DNA from: Limnoglobus roseus | Lineage (GTDB): Bacteria; Planctomycetota; Planctomycetia; Gemmatales; Gemmataceae | Direction: 5' to 3' | Length of the DNA: 64,000 nt | Assembly (NCBI RefSeq): GCF_008254045.1 | Contig: NZ_CP042425.1 | Span: forward strand, 3,720,001 to 3,784,000 | In this document: positions 55,704 through 64,000 of the stretch, one piece after another | Layout of the letters: the number at the start of each line of letters is the position of its first letter | Numbering within the stretch: the first letter of the stretch is position 1 | Translations under genes and position numbers: made by a program | Notes under the pieces: model-generated | Databases searched by the model: none | What the model was told of the DNA's origin: nothing | The model's input: only the letters and a program-made list of their open reading frames with translations

Positions 55704-58676
55704 CTACTTGGGGAACTTGGCAAGGGTGAAGGCGGGTTGGGCGAGGGGCATCTTGAGGTACGGCGTCTGCTTCCCGTCGCTCGCCTTCGTCACCTCTTGG
55801 TAGACGAACGCCTGGAGGTGGTACACGTTCAGTTCGCCCGTTGCCCGGTCGTAGAACGCATCCGGGTCGTGCCGCAGCGCCCGGACCACGGCCGCCGTGA
55901 ACAGGCCGGCCCCGTTCCGCTCAATCGCCGACTCGTGCCCGAGGGCGGCGCACATCACCGCCACCCGCACGTCCACGTCCGACAGCGCCCGGGCGGCGTC
56001 GTCCGACCCGGGGCGGAGGGTGCCGACGGCCCCGGCGTGGCAGGCGTCGAGGAGGAGGACTGTCTGGCACGGAAAGTCGGCCAACTTCTTCGCCAGTTCG
56101 GCCCCCGCGATGGCGGTCTTCGCAAGGGCCGCCGGAGAGGCTGGGTCGGCCTCCCGGGTGAGGAGGAAGAATTCGCCGCCATCCCGTACCCCGTGACCGG
56201 CGAACGACAGGACGAACAGGTCGGACGGCCGCGGGCCGGCCCGGCGGACGTCATCGATCGCCTGGAACACGGCGGCCCGGGTCGCCGCCTTGTCCACCAG
56301 CAGCGCGGTCGATCGGGCCTGGTATGCGGTCCCACCCTTGGCGGCGGCCGTGACGCCGGCGGCCAGTTGCTCGGCGTCGCCGCGGGCAGCCTTCAGGGCT
56401 AACTTGGGCTGGTCGTAGGCGTTCACCCCGACGGCCACGTGGTACACCGCCGGGCGGTCCGTCTCGGCCGTCGGGACCGGCCGCGGTTCGACCGTGTTGG
56501 ACACACTCGGGGTGTCGTCCTTGGACCGGGCGAGGACGGTCAGCGTGTGCTTGCCGGGCGGCAGGTCGACGACCCACGTCGCCTCGTACCGGGCCTTCTC
56601 CTGGCCGGCCGGGAAGGCCACGACGGCCTGCCCCCCGGCGAGCGGGCGGCCGTCGACGAGGAGCTTGAGGGACTTCACCGGCTGCTCCGGGCAGCCTTGC
56701 CGGGCCGTCACTGAGACCGTCACCCGGGGCAACTTGGTGTCGTCAGCGACGGCCAGGGTAACGCCCGGCGGGAGTAACTTTTCGACCGCCACCTCGCCTG
56801 CCGGCACGGGCCTATCCGCTCCGGCTCCGGCCGCGTTCGCGGCGTTCGCGGCCTTCACAGCTTCCACCACGCTCCCCGTCTTCAGGACCAGTTTGATGAC
56901 ATCGGGCCGGTACAGGTGCTTGCGGAACTGCTCGGCCGGGTAGAACGAGGGGGGGTGATCGGCTCCGTTTTGGACCCGCCAGCCGATGAGCCGTTCCCCG
57001 CCGGGGCTGGCCGCGTAGTACCCTCCGTTCGGAGTCCAGATCACCCACTCCCGGCCCTGGACGTACAGGTTGAGGAGTAGGGCCGCGTCCTTCGCGTCGA
57101 AGACGGACAAGATCTGGGAGGTCGAGAGGGCGAGGAGGTAGCGGCCGTCGGGGGACGGGGCGAGGGACAGGATCGACAGCACACTGCCGGCGTTCCGCCG
57201 ATGGCGGACCAGCTTGCCGGTGTTCGTGTCGAACAGAAAAAATCCGTGCGCGACGTCTTCGACCACGGCCGCGCGGTCCGGCCCGACGAGGGTCAATCGC
57301 CCCTGGGAGGAAACGATTTTGCTCTTGGGGAGAAGTTCTAAGAGCGATGCGGGCGTTCCGCGGTTCAGAACCTGGATCGTCGAATCCGTCGCCGGTTCTA
57401 GGCTGAGCGGTCCCTGTTTCAACGCGGCGCCGCGCGGGGCCGAAACCGGCGTCGGGCCGAACTCCAGATTCACCAGGTCGAAGCTCGTAGCCGGCCCCGT
57501 CCACGCGGCGGGGTCCGCCACCGCCCGCCAGGATACCGAGCCCCCGTCCGAACTCCAGCCCGCCAAAACTTCGTTCGCGGTCGTCAGCCAATTCGGGGGG
57601 GCCACCCGCCAAATGTGCCGGACTTCATCGGTGGCCGAGACGCGAATCGCGCGGCCGAAGTCGTTCTCGGCCAGTTGTGCGAGCGTGCGCCCGTCGGGCG
57701 AAAGGGCCACCGCCACCGGCACGTACCCCGGTCGTGCGCGGGCCGCGTTTTTTCGCCCGGGGCCGACTTCCTTGCCGGTCACCGTGTCGAGCAATCGAAC
57801 CTCTCGCCAATTCTCGCCCTCGACCAGAGCGATCAGCCGCTGCGAGTTCGCGCTAAACGACACCGAGTACGCGGGCACCTTCGGGTCTCCGGCCCGCTTT
57901 AGTTGCCCCTCGGGGGACCAGAGTTGGAGCCCGTCCCGGGTGCACGTCGCGACCGTCTTTCCGTCGCCACTCCAGGCGACGGCCCCGGCCAACAGGCGTC
58001 CGCCGTGGGTTTTGCCCGCGAGCGGGATCGTTTTGCCCGTCGTTAGATTTCGGATGCTGCACCCCGCGGTCGTCGCCGTGACGATCTGCCGGCCGTCGGG
58101 GGAAAAGGCGATCTCCCCGAGCCCGTCTTCGGTGTCGATCGCGGCCCCGGGCGTCCCGTCAGCGGTGTTCCAGAAGCGAATCGTCTTGCCCCCCACCGCC
58201 AGGCGGCTCCCGTCCGGGGAGAAGGCGAGGACCGGGGCCGCCGGCGGTTTCGCGACGGTCCGGGCAGAGCCTAGATTAAATGCCCGCTTGATCTTCCCCT
58301 CCGGGAAGGAGAGCAAGTACACTACGAAGTCAAAGCCCGGCGGATTCCGGTGGCGCGCCGCCACTGCCAGCGTCTTCCCGTCGCGGGACAGTGCCACGCT
58401 GCGACCCACCATTGGCCCCGGCACGCGGATCACGTCCCGCGCCTCGCCCGTCATCGCGTCCCACACGCGCACGGTCTGATCTTCCGCACTGGTGACGAGG
58501 GTCTTGCCGTCGGGCGTGTACATCACCCGGCAGAGCACGTTGGTGTGGCCGCCCGGGTTGAGTTCTAATTGAATCCGCCCGCCCGTGGCGTCCGCGTCCT
58601 CGTCGGCCGGATCTTGGCCGACGGCCGGGACGGTCGAGAACGCCACCAGAAGACACGTGATCCAGATCGAGCGCAT
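55704..58676 (-). CDS. Secreted WD40-caspase (C14-like) protein
   Basis: A 990-aa protein from ATG at 58676 with a signal peptide (MRSIWITCLLVAFSTVPAVG). WD40 repeats cover about 35-560 (TPDGKTLVTSAEDQTVRVWD is the clearest). A linker region of about 610-740 includes a beta-sandwich (VKSLKLLVDGRPLAGGQAVV). The C-terminal 240 residues are a caspase-fold peptidase. VYHVAVGVNAYDQPKLALKA opens it, the catalytic His828 lies in LSFAGHGVRDGG, and Cys879 in VLLLDACHAG. Both dyad residues are intact. Export to the periplasm or surface is predicted, which is unusual for a putative cell-death protease. It is the last gene of the sigma-kinase-secreted-caspase series. Confidence 0.88.
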   Translation of the reverse strand: MRSIWITCLLVAFSTVPAVGQDPADEDADATGGRIQLELNPGGHTNVLCRVMYTPDGKTLVTSAEDQTVRVWDAMTGEARDVIRVPGPMVGRSVALSRDGKTLAVAARHRNPPGFDFVVYLLSFPEGKIKRAFNLGSARTVAKPPAAPVLAFSPDGSRLAVGGKTIRFWNTADGTPGAAIDTEDGLGEIAFSPDGRQIVTATTAGCSIRNLTTGKTIPLAGKTHGGRLLAGAVAWSGDGKTVATCTRDGLQLWSPEGQLKRAGDPKVPAYSVSFSANSQRLIALVEGENWREVRLLDTVTGKEVGPGRKNAARARPGYVPVAVALSPDGRTLAQLAENDFGRAIRVSATDEVRHIWRVAPPNWLTTANEVLAGWSSDGGSVSWRAVADPAAWTGPATSFDLVNLEFGPTPVSAPRGAALKQGPLSLEPATDSTIQVLNRGTPASLLELLPKSKIVSSQGRLTLVGPDRAAVVEDVAHGFFLFDTNTGKLVRHRRNAGSVLSILSLAPSPDGRYLLALSTSQILSVFDAKDAALLLNLYVQGREWVIWTPNGGYYAASPGGERLIGWRVQNGADHPPSFYPAEQFRKHLYRPDVIKLVLKTGSVVEAVKAANAANAAGAGADRPVPAGEVAVEKLLPPGVTLAVADDTKLPRVTVSVTARQGCPEQPVKSLKLLVDGRPLAGGQAVVAFPAGQEKARYEATWVVDLPPGKHTLTVLARSKDDTPSVSNTVEPRPVPTAETDRPAVYHVAVGVNAYDQPKLALKAARGDAEQLAAGVTAAAKGGTAYQARSTALLVDKAATRAAVFQAIDDVRRAGPRPSDLFVLSFAGHGVRDGGEFFLLTREADPASPAALAKTAIAGAELAKKLADFPCQTVLLLDACHAGAVGTLRPGSDDAARALSDVDVRVAVMCAALGHESAIERNGAGLFTAAVVRALRHDPDAFYDRATGELNVYHLQAFVYQEVTKASDGKQTPYLKMPLAQPAFTLAKFPK

Positions 58677-58748
58677 CGGGCATTCCTCGAGGGTCAGGAA
58701 GAACACGTTGGGCGGGGCGGGGCCATCCCCCCGTCGGGTTGGCCGGGG

Positions 58749-59501
58749 TTAGTTCGTGAACAGTTTGTACGTGACCGGGAAGTTGCGGGGGTTCGACACG
58801 ACGATGGTGAACGTCCGGACGGCCACGTTCTGTCTCGGCTTCCACACGTACTGGCCGACGGACACGGTCTGGTCGAAGTGGACGACACTCCCGATCTGCA
58901 TCTTGCACCGGAGCGGGGCGGTGGCCTGGAACCCGATTGCCGCGAGCGAGTACGTGTCGAACGGGATCGTGTACACGTGCGTCTGGTACGCCCCGAGAAC
59001 GCGGATCGCCACCTTCGGCCCGCCGATCGCCCCCCGCGTCGCCTCGCCGTTCGTGTAATCCCGGGCCTTCGCCGCCTTGATCAGCCCTTCCACCTCCTTC
59101 GAAGTCTTCGTCGCGAGCCCGAGGCCGGAGGCCGACTCGAAGAACCCGTCGGCAATCTCGGCCAAGCCCTCGGCCTTCTTGGCGTCTGCCTTGGCCCCCT
59201 TGACTGGCTTCTCGTCCTTGTCCAACACGTCGGGGACGGCGTCCAGGGTGCCCATCTCGCCCTTGGTGACGGCCTTCAGTTTCAGGATCATCGCCCCGGC
59301 CGCGATGTACGACTCCGGGGACTTGTTCTTCTCGGCGAACTCGGCCAACTTGTATGCGTCGCCCAGTAGCTGCACGTCCCCGGCGTTCGCCTCTTGCGTG
59401 GCTGCGTCGGCCTTCGGCGGGTCGGCGGCCGGGACAGGGGCGAGGGCCACCGCGGTGACGAGGGCTGCGGCCAGAACCGGAAGGAATCGCGCGCGAATCA
59501 T
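58749..59501 (-). CDS. Secreted hypothetical protein
   Basis: A 250-aa protein with a signal peptide (RFLPVLAAALVTAVALAPVPA). The N-terminal half is Ala/Lys/Glu-rich and helical (GDAYKLAEFAEKNKSPESYI, then AADAKKAEG-type sequence). The C-terminal half is beta-rich (GPKVAIRVLGAYQTHVYTIP, CKMQIGSVVHFDQTVSVGQY). No family is recognised. It lies 72 bases upstream of the WD40-caspase gene and 63 bases downstream of the kinase-WD40 gene, all on one strand. It could be a ligand, inhibitor or substrate of its secreted caspase neighbour; that is inference. Confidence 0.75.
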   Translation of the reverse strand: MIRARFLPVLAAALVTAVALAPVPAADPPKADAATQEANAGDVQLLGDAYKLAEFAEKNKSPESYIAAGAMILKLKAVTKGEMGTLDAVPDVLDKDEKPVKGAKADAKKAEGLAEIADGFFESASGLGLATKTSKEVEGLIKAAKARDYTNGEATRGAIGGPKVAIRVLGAYQTHVYTIPFDTYSLAAIGFQATAPLRCKMQIGSVVHFDQTVSVGQYVWKPRQNVAVRTFTIVVSNPRNFPVTYKLFTN

Positions 59502-59564
59502 GTCGAACTCCGATCAGATGGAGAACACGCCGGGTAGCCCGTCAACGGTGTGTTGGCGGCCCGG

Positions 59565-62045
59565 TCATTGCGGTAACTCCCACAGGCGGACGGTGCCGTC
59601 CTGCCCGCCGGACACGGCCCGGCGGCCGTCCGGGGTGAAGGCGACGGCCGTCACCCCCTTGGCGTGGCCGCGGAAGGCAACGACCTCCCGCCCGACGGAC
59701 ACGTCCCACAACCGCACCATGCCGGCGTCGTCGCCGGTCACCAGGCGGGTGCCGTCCGGCGACCCAGCGAGGGCACGAACGGCGGTCGGCGTGGCCCAGG
59801 CGCGGGCCTGCCCGGTCGCGAGATCCCAGACGCGGACGGTGGCGTCGTCGCCGACGGACGCCGCCTGCTTCCCGCCCGGCAGGACGACTAACCCGCGGAC
59901 CGGTTTGGCGTGCCCGACCAGCGTTCGGACGGGTTTCAGGTCGGCAACATCCCAGACCACCACTGTCCCGTCCCCGCCCGCGGTTAGCACGCGCGACCCG
60001 CCGGGCAAGAATGCGGCGGCGAAGACACCCAGCCCGTCGTGGGCCTTCTCGACCCGCGTGAGGGCGGCCGCCCGCCGCGTGTCCCAGACGGTGAGCGTCC
60101 CGTCGTTCTCGCCGGACACCAGGCAGTTGGGCGTCGGCGAGAACGCGACGGCGTTGATTTGGCTCCGTCCGGCCAACGCCCCGCCGAGCGGCTCAAGCGT
60201 CTCGACGTCCCAGAAGCGGACCGCCTGAACAGCCCGGGGGCCGATGCCCCCGCATGCGGTCGCGACCGTCCGGCCGTCGGTGCTCACCGCGACGCACCGG
60301 AGCGGACTGTCCTTGTGCCAGACCACCGTCGGCCGGTCCTGGAGGGCGGGGTTCCAGGCGACCAGCGTCCGGTCCTGACCGGCAGACAGAACGAAGACGC
60401 CGCCCTTTCGCGTGACCACGGCCACGCCGCCGACGGGCAGGCTGTGCTCCCGGTGGGCCGCGACTTCGCCGACCAGCCGGAGGGCGACGGTTTTCTTCTC
60501 CCCGGCTGCCACCGTCACGGTGGCGGGCCACAGCGTCCGCGTCCCGGCGACGGCTGCGGGCCGCAAGGCGTACTCCCCGGGCGGGAGGCTCGCGGGCAGT
60601 TTGTCCCCCACGTTCACGACCCATTCCTCGTCGTCCCGCCGCACGACGATACGGGCGTCCGGCTCATCGTACTCGAACGTGACCTCGGCCGGGTCAGGGT
60701 CCGCCGGCCGGCCTGACGGCGGCCGGAGTTTTCGAACGCCGACCGCCGTCAAGCCGGCCGCCCCGAGAACCGCCGCCCCGGTCGCCGCCAGCCACGCCCG
60801 CCGGGACGGCTTCGGTCGGCGAGCGTCCTCGATCCCCTGAAGGGCCGCCGCGACCGCCGCCGCGTCGGGCCGGTCCGCCGGCTCCTTGCGCAAGAGGCGG
60901 CCAATCAACTCGTCGAGCGCGACTGGCAGGCCGGGGTTTGCGGCCCGCACCGGCGGCGGGTCGTCCACGGCGATACTGATGAGCAGGGCGGTCCGGGTCT
61001 CCCCGGTGAACGGCAGCCGCCCGGTCGCCAGGACGTACAGGACGCACCCGAGGCTGAACAGGTCGGCCCGACCGTCGACCACCCGGCCTGCCGCTTGCTC
61101 TGGCGCCATGTACGCCGGCGTCCCGGCGACACCCGCTGGGGCGTCCTCGGCCGCCACGACGGCGAGACCGAAGTCGAGGATCTTCACCCGTGGCGGACTT
61201 CCCGCCGCGGCCCCCGGCCGGGATTCGAGCCAGACGTTCGCCGGCTTGACGTCCCGGTGCACAAAACCGTGGGCGTGGGCGGCGGCGAGGCCGGTCGCGA
61301 TCTCGCGTCCGACGCGGAGGATCTCGGCCACCGGCAGTGGCCCGGCCGCCTCGTCCACCCGCCCCTGCAAGGTCTGGCCGGCGAGAAGGGGCATGGCCAG
61401 GTACGGTACCCCGTTGTCCTCGCCGGCGTGGTAGGCCGTGACGACGTGGTCGTGCTCAAGGCGGGCCAGTGCCCGGGCCTCGGCCAGGAACTGTTCCCGC
61501 GCCCGGGGCGACGAGTCGCCCTTCGCCTTGATGACCTTCAGGGCGACCAGTCGCCGCAGGTGTGCGTCCTCGGCGCGGAAGACGACGCCCATGCCCCCGG
61601 CCCCGAGCACGGCCAGGACGCGGTACGGGCCGAGGCGGCCGATCTCGCCGTCCGCTTGCGGAGGACGAAGGAACGGGAAGGGGTTCGGGACCGCCGGGGT
61701 CGTCGGCGGTTCGGGTCGGAATTCCTGCGTCGACCCGGGGTCGTACTCCTGCGTCGATCCGGGGTCGTACGGCAACGTTGGCGTGGCCGTGTCGAGCTTC
61801 GGCCGGAGCTTCTTCGCTGCCGCGATCACCGCGGACACCGCCGCCCGCCGCCGGCTGTCCTCGCGCGGCAGGGGTTGACGCAACGCCCGCAACAGCGCGT
61901 CTTCGCCCGCCAGCGACTGTAACTTCTGCCCGCACCGTTGACAGGTCGAGACGTGCCGTTCCAAGTCGTCGGCCACCGTCTCGGTGAGGCGGCCGAGGAC
62001 TAGCGCTTCCAGTTGGGCTGGGGCAGGGCACAGGGGAACGGGCAT
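59565..62045 (-). CDS. Membrane Ser/Thr protein kinase with zinc-finger N-terminus and WD40 propeller
   Basis: An 826-aa protein. The first 45 residues resemble the anti-sigma zinc-finger segment (DDLERHVSTCQRCGQKLQSL). The Hanks kinase domain spans about 137-395: GAGGMGVVFRAED, ALKVIKAKGD, HRDVKPANVWL, DFGLAVV and GTPAYMAPEQ, all intact. A membrane helix follows at about 405-425 (AWLAATGAAVLGAAGLTAVG). A PEGA-like beta domain precedes about seven WD40 repeats (about 525-826), one propeller. Its zinc-finger-like N-terminus could hold the sigma factor encoded 111 bases upstream. A 24-bp tandem duplication lies in the linker before the kinase domain. Confidence 0.92.
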   Translation of the reverse strand: MPVPLCPAPAQLEALVLGRLTETVADDLERHVSTCQRCGQKLQSLAGEDALLRALRQPLPREDSRRRAAVSAVIAAAKKLRPKLDTATPTLPYDPGSTQEYDPGSTQEFRPEPPTTPAVPNPFPFLRPPQADGEIGRLGPYRVLAVLGAGGMGVVFRAEDAHLRRLVALKVIKAKGDSSPRAREQFLAEARALARLEHDHVVTAYHAGEDNGVPYLAMPLLAGQTLQGRVDEAAGPLPVAEILRVGREIATGLAAAHAHGFVHRDVKPANVWLESRPGAAAGSPPRVKILDFGLAVVAAEDAPAGVAGTPAYMAPEQAAGRVVDGRADLFSLGCVLYVLATGRLPFTGETRTALLISIAVDDPPPVRAANPGLPVALDELIGRLLRKEPADRPDAAAVAAALQGIEDARRPKPSRRAWLAATGAAVLGAAGLTAVGVRKLRPPSGRPADPDPAEVTFEYDEPDARIVVRRDDEEWVVNVGDKLPASLPPGEYALRPAAVAGTRTLWPATVTVAAGEKKTVALRLVGEVAAHREHSLPVGGVAVVTRKGGVFVLSAGQDRTLVAWNPALQDRPTVVWHKDSPLRCVAVSTDGRTVATACGGIGPRAVQAVRFWDVETLEPLGGALAGRSQINAVAFSPTPNCLVSGENDGTLTVWDTRRAAALTRVEKAHDGLGVFAAAFLPGGSRVLTAGGDGTVVVWDVADLKPVRTLVGHAKPVRGLVVLPGGKQAASVGDDATVRVWDLATGQARAWATPTAVRALAGSPDGTRLVTGDDAGMVRLWDVSVGREVVAFRGHAKGVTAVAFTPDGRRAVSGGQDGTVRLWELPQ
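61723..61770. repeat. 24-bp tandem duplication inside the kinase gene
   Basis: Two adjacent 24-base copies (61723-61746 and 61747-61770) differ at one position and encode YDPGSTQE twice. They fall in the linker between the zinc-finger-like segment and the kinase domain. The Ser/Thr residues are possible autophosphorylation sites; that is inference. Confidence 0.8.
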
Positions 62046-62156
62046 GGGCGCGGCGGCCTCCGCGAACAGGCGGTGACGGTGGGGGACGGATAGAGTATGC
62101 GCCGGGGCGGCGAATCTGTCGGGAAAAGAATCGGCCGGCGAAAACGGGCCGCGATG

Positions 62157-62720
62157 TCAGTCGAGCAGGCCGGCGAGTTCCTCCCGCAACCGACGCAGGA
62201 CGCGGGCTTTGGCGAGGTACACGGCGTTGACGGTGAGGCCGAGGTCGGCGGCGACCGCCGCGGCCGAACGGCCGTTCACCACGACCTCCCAGCACGCCGT
62301 CCACGTGTCGGGCGTGAAGTCCGCCCGCATGACGTCGAGCGCCCGCCGGGCGAGGTGGGCGTGGTACTCGGCCGCGTCCAGGTCCGGGCCGCCCGCGGCT
62401 GGGAGGTCGGCGACCGCACTATCGCCGCCGACGCGGCGTGCCCCGGCCCCCTTCCGCCGCCACGCCCGGAGGCGATTGTGTAGCACGGCCTTCAGCCACG
62501 TCCGAAAGCTCTTGGCCGGGTCGTACTCGAACGTCGGCAGTTTCTCGACGAGGGTGGCGAAGACGTCCTGGACCAAGTCCGCCGCATCTTGCCGAGGTAC
62601 CCCGAGGCGGTCGGCCCAGGCGAACAGGAGCGGGGCGTAGAGGTCGACGAACCGGTCCCAGTCCCGGGTCGCGTGCGGGTGACGAAGGCGTTCGAGCAGA
62701 CCGGAGGAGGTCGAGAACAT
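62157..62720 (-). CDS. ECF-type RNA polymerase sigma factor
   Basis: A 187-aa protein from ATG at 62720. Region 2 covers about 8-88 (DWDRFVDLYAPLLFAWADRL, DAADLVQDVFATLVEKLPTF, FRTWLKAVLHNRLRAWRRK). Region 4 covers about 130-187, with helix-turn-helix RSAAAVAADLGLTVNAVYLA. The kinase gene starts 111 bases downstream on the same strand, followed by the secreted hypothetical and caspase genes. It thus heads a likely four-gene operon and may activate it. The 293 bases upstream (62721-63013) show no gene and no clear promoter. Confidence 0.92.
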   Translation of the reverse strand: MFSTSSGLLERLRHPHATRDWDRFVDLYAPLLFAWADRLGVPRQDAADLVQDVFATLVEKLPTFEYDPAKSFRTWLKAVLHNRLRAWRRKGAGARRVGGDSAVADLPAAGGPDLDAAEYHAHLARRALDVMRADFTPDTWTACWEVVVNGRSAAAVAADLGLTVNAVYLAKARVLRRLREELAGLLD

Positions 62721-63013
62721 CAAGGCCCGCTTCGTCGTTACGGTGGCGGTCAGAGGGAAAAGCGTATTCTAGTGAGCTTCGAACTGTCTTACCCGGGACG
62801 CAAGGCGAAACGCTTGGGGTCGTCTCGCACTCCGAGCCGAGCGGAGAAAAACTCTCGGGTTAACACTACTCTGCTAGAAGTGGCATTCGTTGGTCGCGAA
62901 TGTAGAGTCGATGATGTTGCGCACGGTGGATGCCCGGCACTGTCGTTGGCTGGGCGCCCACTTTTTCACGTAACGGCTGGTTTCGAGTCGGAGGAGGTGC
63001 AAACCATCACAAT

Positions 63014-63901
63014 CTATTCGCTCGCATGACAGAGGACGCGGAAGCCTACTGTCCCGTCACTGAAAGTCGGCGATTCGTTCCCGCGGTAGGCACTGCGACA
63101 CTCCTTGGCCGTCACGCACCACGCCCCGCCGCGCATCACCCGACTACTCCCACGTTGTGGTCCGGGCGGGTCTTTTTCCGGGCCGCTGCGGTAGTACCCT
63201 GCCTGATACCAGTCCGAACACCACTGCCAGATGTTGCCGTGCATATCGTACAGCCCGAGCTTGTTCGCGGGATAACTGCCTGCCTTGCAGGAGCGCGCGA
63301 GGTATGGCCCCTTCTTCGTGCCGAGCGGGAAGTTCCCGTCGAAATTCGCTGCGTCCGATCCGAGCATGTCCCCGAAGGAAAACGCCGTCTTCGACGCTCC
63401 CGCCTCGCGGCAGGCGTACTCCCACTCCGCCTCGGTCGGGAGGCGGTACGTCCTGTGCTTCCCGTCCTTCTTGTCGAGGTCCGTGAGCTTCTCGCAGAAC
63501 TGCTGGGCGTCCTTCCAACTCACATTGTCCACCGGGTACGACCCCGTGTCGCGGTCGGTCAGTTTCCCCCGCGCCGACCCACGCGGGGAGAACCAACTCG
63601 GGTTCTTGCCCACGACCTTCGCGTACTGGTCCTGGGTGACGTGGTAGACGCCCATGTAGAACGGCTTCGTGATCTCGACTGCGTGCTGGTCCTCGTCGTC
63701 AGCGCGGCCGGCCTCCTGCTTCGGCGAACCCATGATGAACTTTCCGGCCGGGACGAGCGCCAACCTCATGCCCGCCGAGTTCGTTATCGCTGGCGTCGGA
63801 GCCTTGTCTTGGCCGATCGCCGACGGTTCCCGAACCACGAACAAGCCGACACAGGCCGTCAAGAGAAGGGTGCAAGCGCTTCGCACGATCAGTTCCCTCA
63901 C
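63014..63901 (-). CDS. SUMF1/formylglycine-generating-enzyme-like protein, secreted
   Basis: A 295-aa protein from GTG at 63901. That start is supported because GTGA overlaps the stop of the preceding propeller gene and because it opens a signal peptide (SACTLLLTACVGLFVVREPS). The SUMF1/FGE-sulfatase fold is clear: MRLALVPAGKFIMGSP, VYHVTQDQYAKVVGKNPSWF, YPVDNVSWKDAQQFCEKL, RLPTEAEWEYACR, GLYDMHGNIWQWCSDWY and SRVMRGGAWCV. Planctomycetes carry many such proteins; most are not proven sulfatase activators and may bind ligands or act as C-type-lectin-like domains. The sequence ends with GFRVLCHASE. Confidence 0.9.
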   Translation of the reverse strand: MRELIVRSACTLLLTACVGLFVVREPSAIGQDKAPTPAITNSAGMRLALVPAGKFIMGSPKQEAGRADDEDQHAVEITKPFYMGVYHVTQDQYAKVVGKNPSWFSPRGSARGKLTDRDTGSYPVDNVSWKDAQQFCEKLTDLDKKDGKHRTYRLPTEAEWEYACREAGASKTAFSFGDMLGSDAANFDGNFPLGTKKGPYLARSCKAGSYPANKLGLYDMHGNIWQWCSDWYQAGYYRSGPEKDPPGPQRGSSRVMRGGAWCVTAKECRSAYRGNESPTFSDGTVGFRVLCHASE

Positions 63902-64000
63902 GGCTTGATGGAGTACAGGGTGTTGGCCCCGCGGATGAGCACGGCGCCGCCGGCCACGGCCGGGGTTGCCCAACACTTGTCCTTGAGGCGGTTTTGGCCG
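63898..64000 (-). CDS. PQQ-type beta-propeller protein, C-terminal end
   Basis: The last 33 complete codons of a gene entering from the right edge read GQNRLKDKCWATPAVAGGAV and then LIRGANTLYSIKP before TGA at 63900-63898. The pattern WATPAVAGG...LIRGxxxLYxI is the final blade of PQQ-like propeller proteins. Its stop overlaps the GTG start of the SUMF1-type gene by four bases, so the two are translationally coupled. The start lies outside the window. Confidence 0.7.
   Translation of the reverse strand, partial: GQNRLKDKCWATPAVAGGAVLIRGANTLYSIKP

Overview
The window is GC-rich DNA, with strong G/C bias at third codon positions, from a planctomycete most likely of the Gemmataceae (Gemmata, Fimbriiglobus and relatives). 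This rests on gene content: an LxPLEAREVPA N-terminal motif on a giant surface protein, a PVC-type cytochrome c/propeller protein fused to a ThuA domain, two Ser/Thr kinase-WD40 proteins each paired with an ECF sigma factor, a WD40-caspase protein, a DUF4013 membrane protein, an SUMF1-type protein and an IS630 element. No rRNA, tRNA or CRISPR array was seen. Genus-level assignment is inference.

Layout. 1-8114: the tail of an alpha/beta hydrolase, a secreted beta-lactamase-like serine hydrolase, a TetR regulator divergent from a short-chain dehydrogenase with a palindromic operator between them, then an RND efflux permease and its adaptor. 8115-8713 holds no recognisable gene. 8714-17668: a 2391-aa soluble hybrid histidine kinase with about 15 tandem HAMP-type repeats and three receivers, followed after 48 bp by a second hybrid kinase. 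A 20-bp-stem hairpin ends this unit. 17772-24782 (minus strand): the ThuA/propeller/HEAT/cytochrome c protein, and a MarR-tandem esterase operon. 25103-28148: a double-domain KaiC-like ATPase overlapping a hybrid histidine kinase. 28433-35876: a Tat-exported PhoD phosphatase, topoisomerase III, a GH5-like glycosidase whose signal peptide is separated from the enzyme by one in-frame TAG, and a membrane-anchored PQQ-type propeller protein.

36054-40115 is an accessory stretch: a TetR gene flanked by identical 11-bp motifs, short hypothetical genes and a complete IS630 element with TA ends. 40205-46051: a small caspase/CHAT-like protein and a large kinase-WD40-TPR protein divergent from an ECF sigma gene. 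The next two transcription units (a small hypothetical gene and a 1616-aa surface protein) share a promoter-like element that this sigma factor could recognise. 51997-55691: a TolC-like lipoprotein, a secreted hydrolase, an orphan gene tail and a decayed transposase.

55704-62720 (minus strand) reads as one operon: ECF sigma factor, Ser/Thr kinase-WD40, small secreted protein, then secreted WD40-caspase. This is the best candidate for an undescribed signalling or cell-fate system. The window ends with an SUMF1-type protein translationally coupled to the tail of a propeller gene that runs off the right edge.
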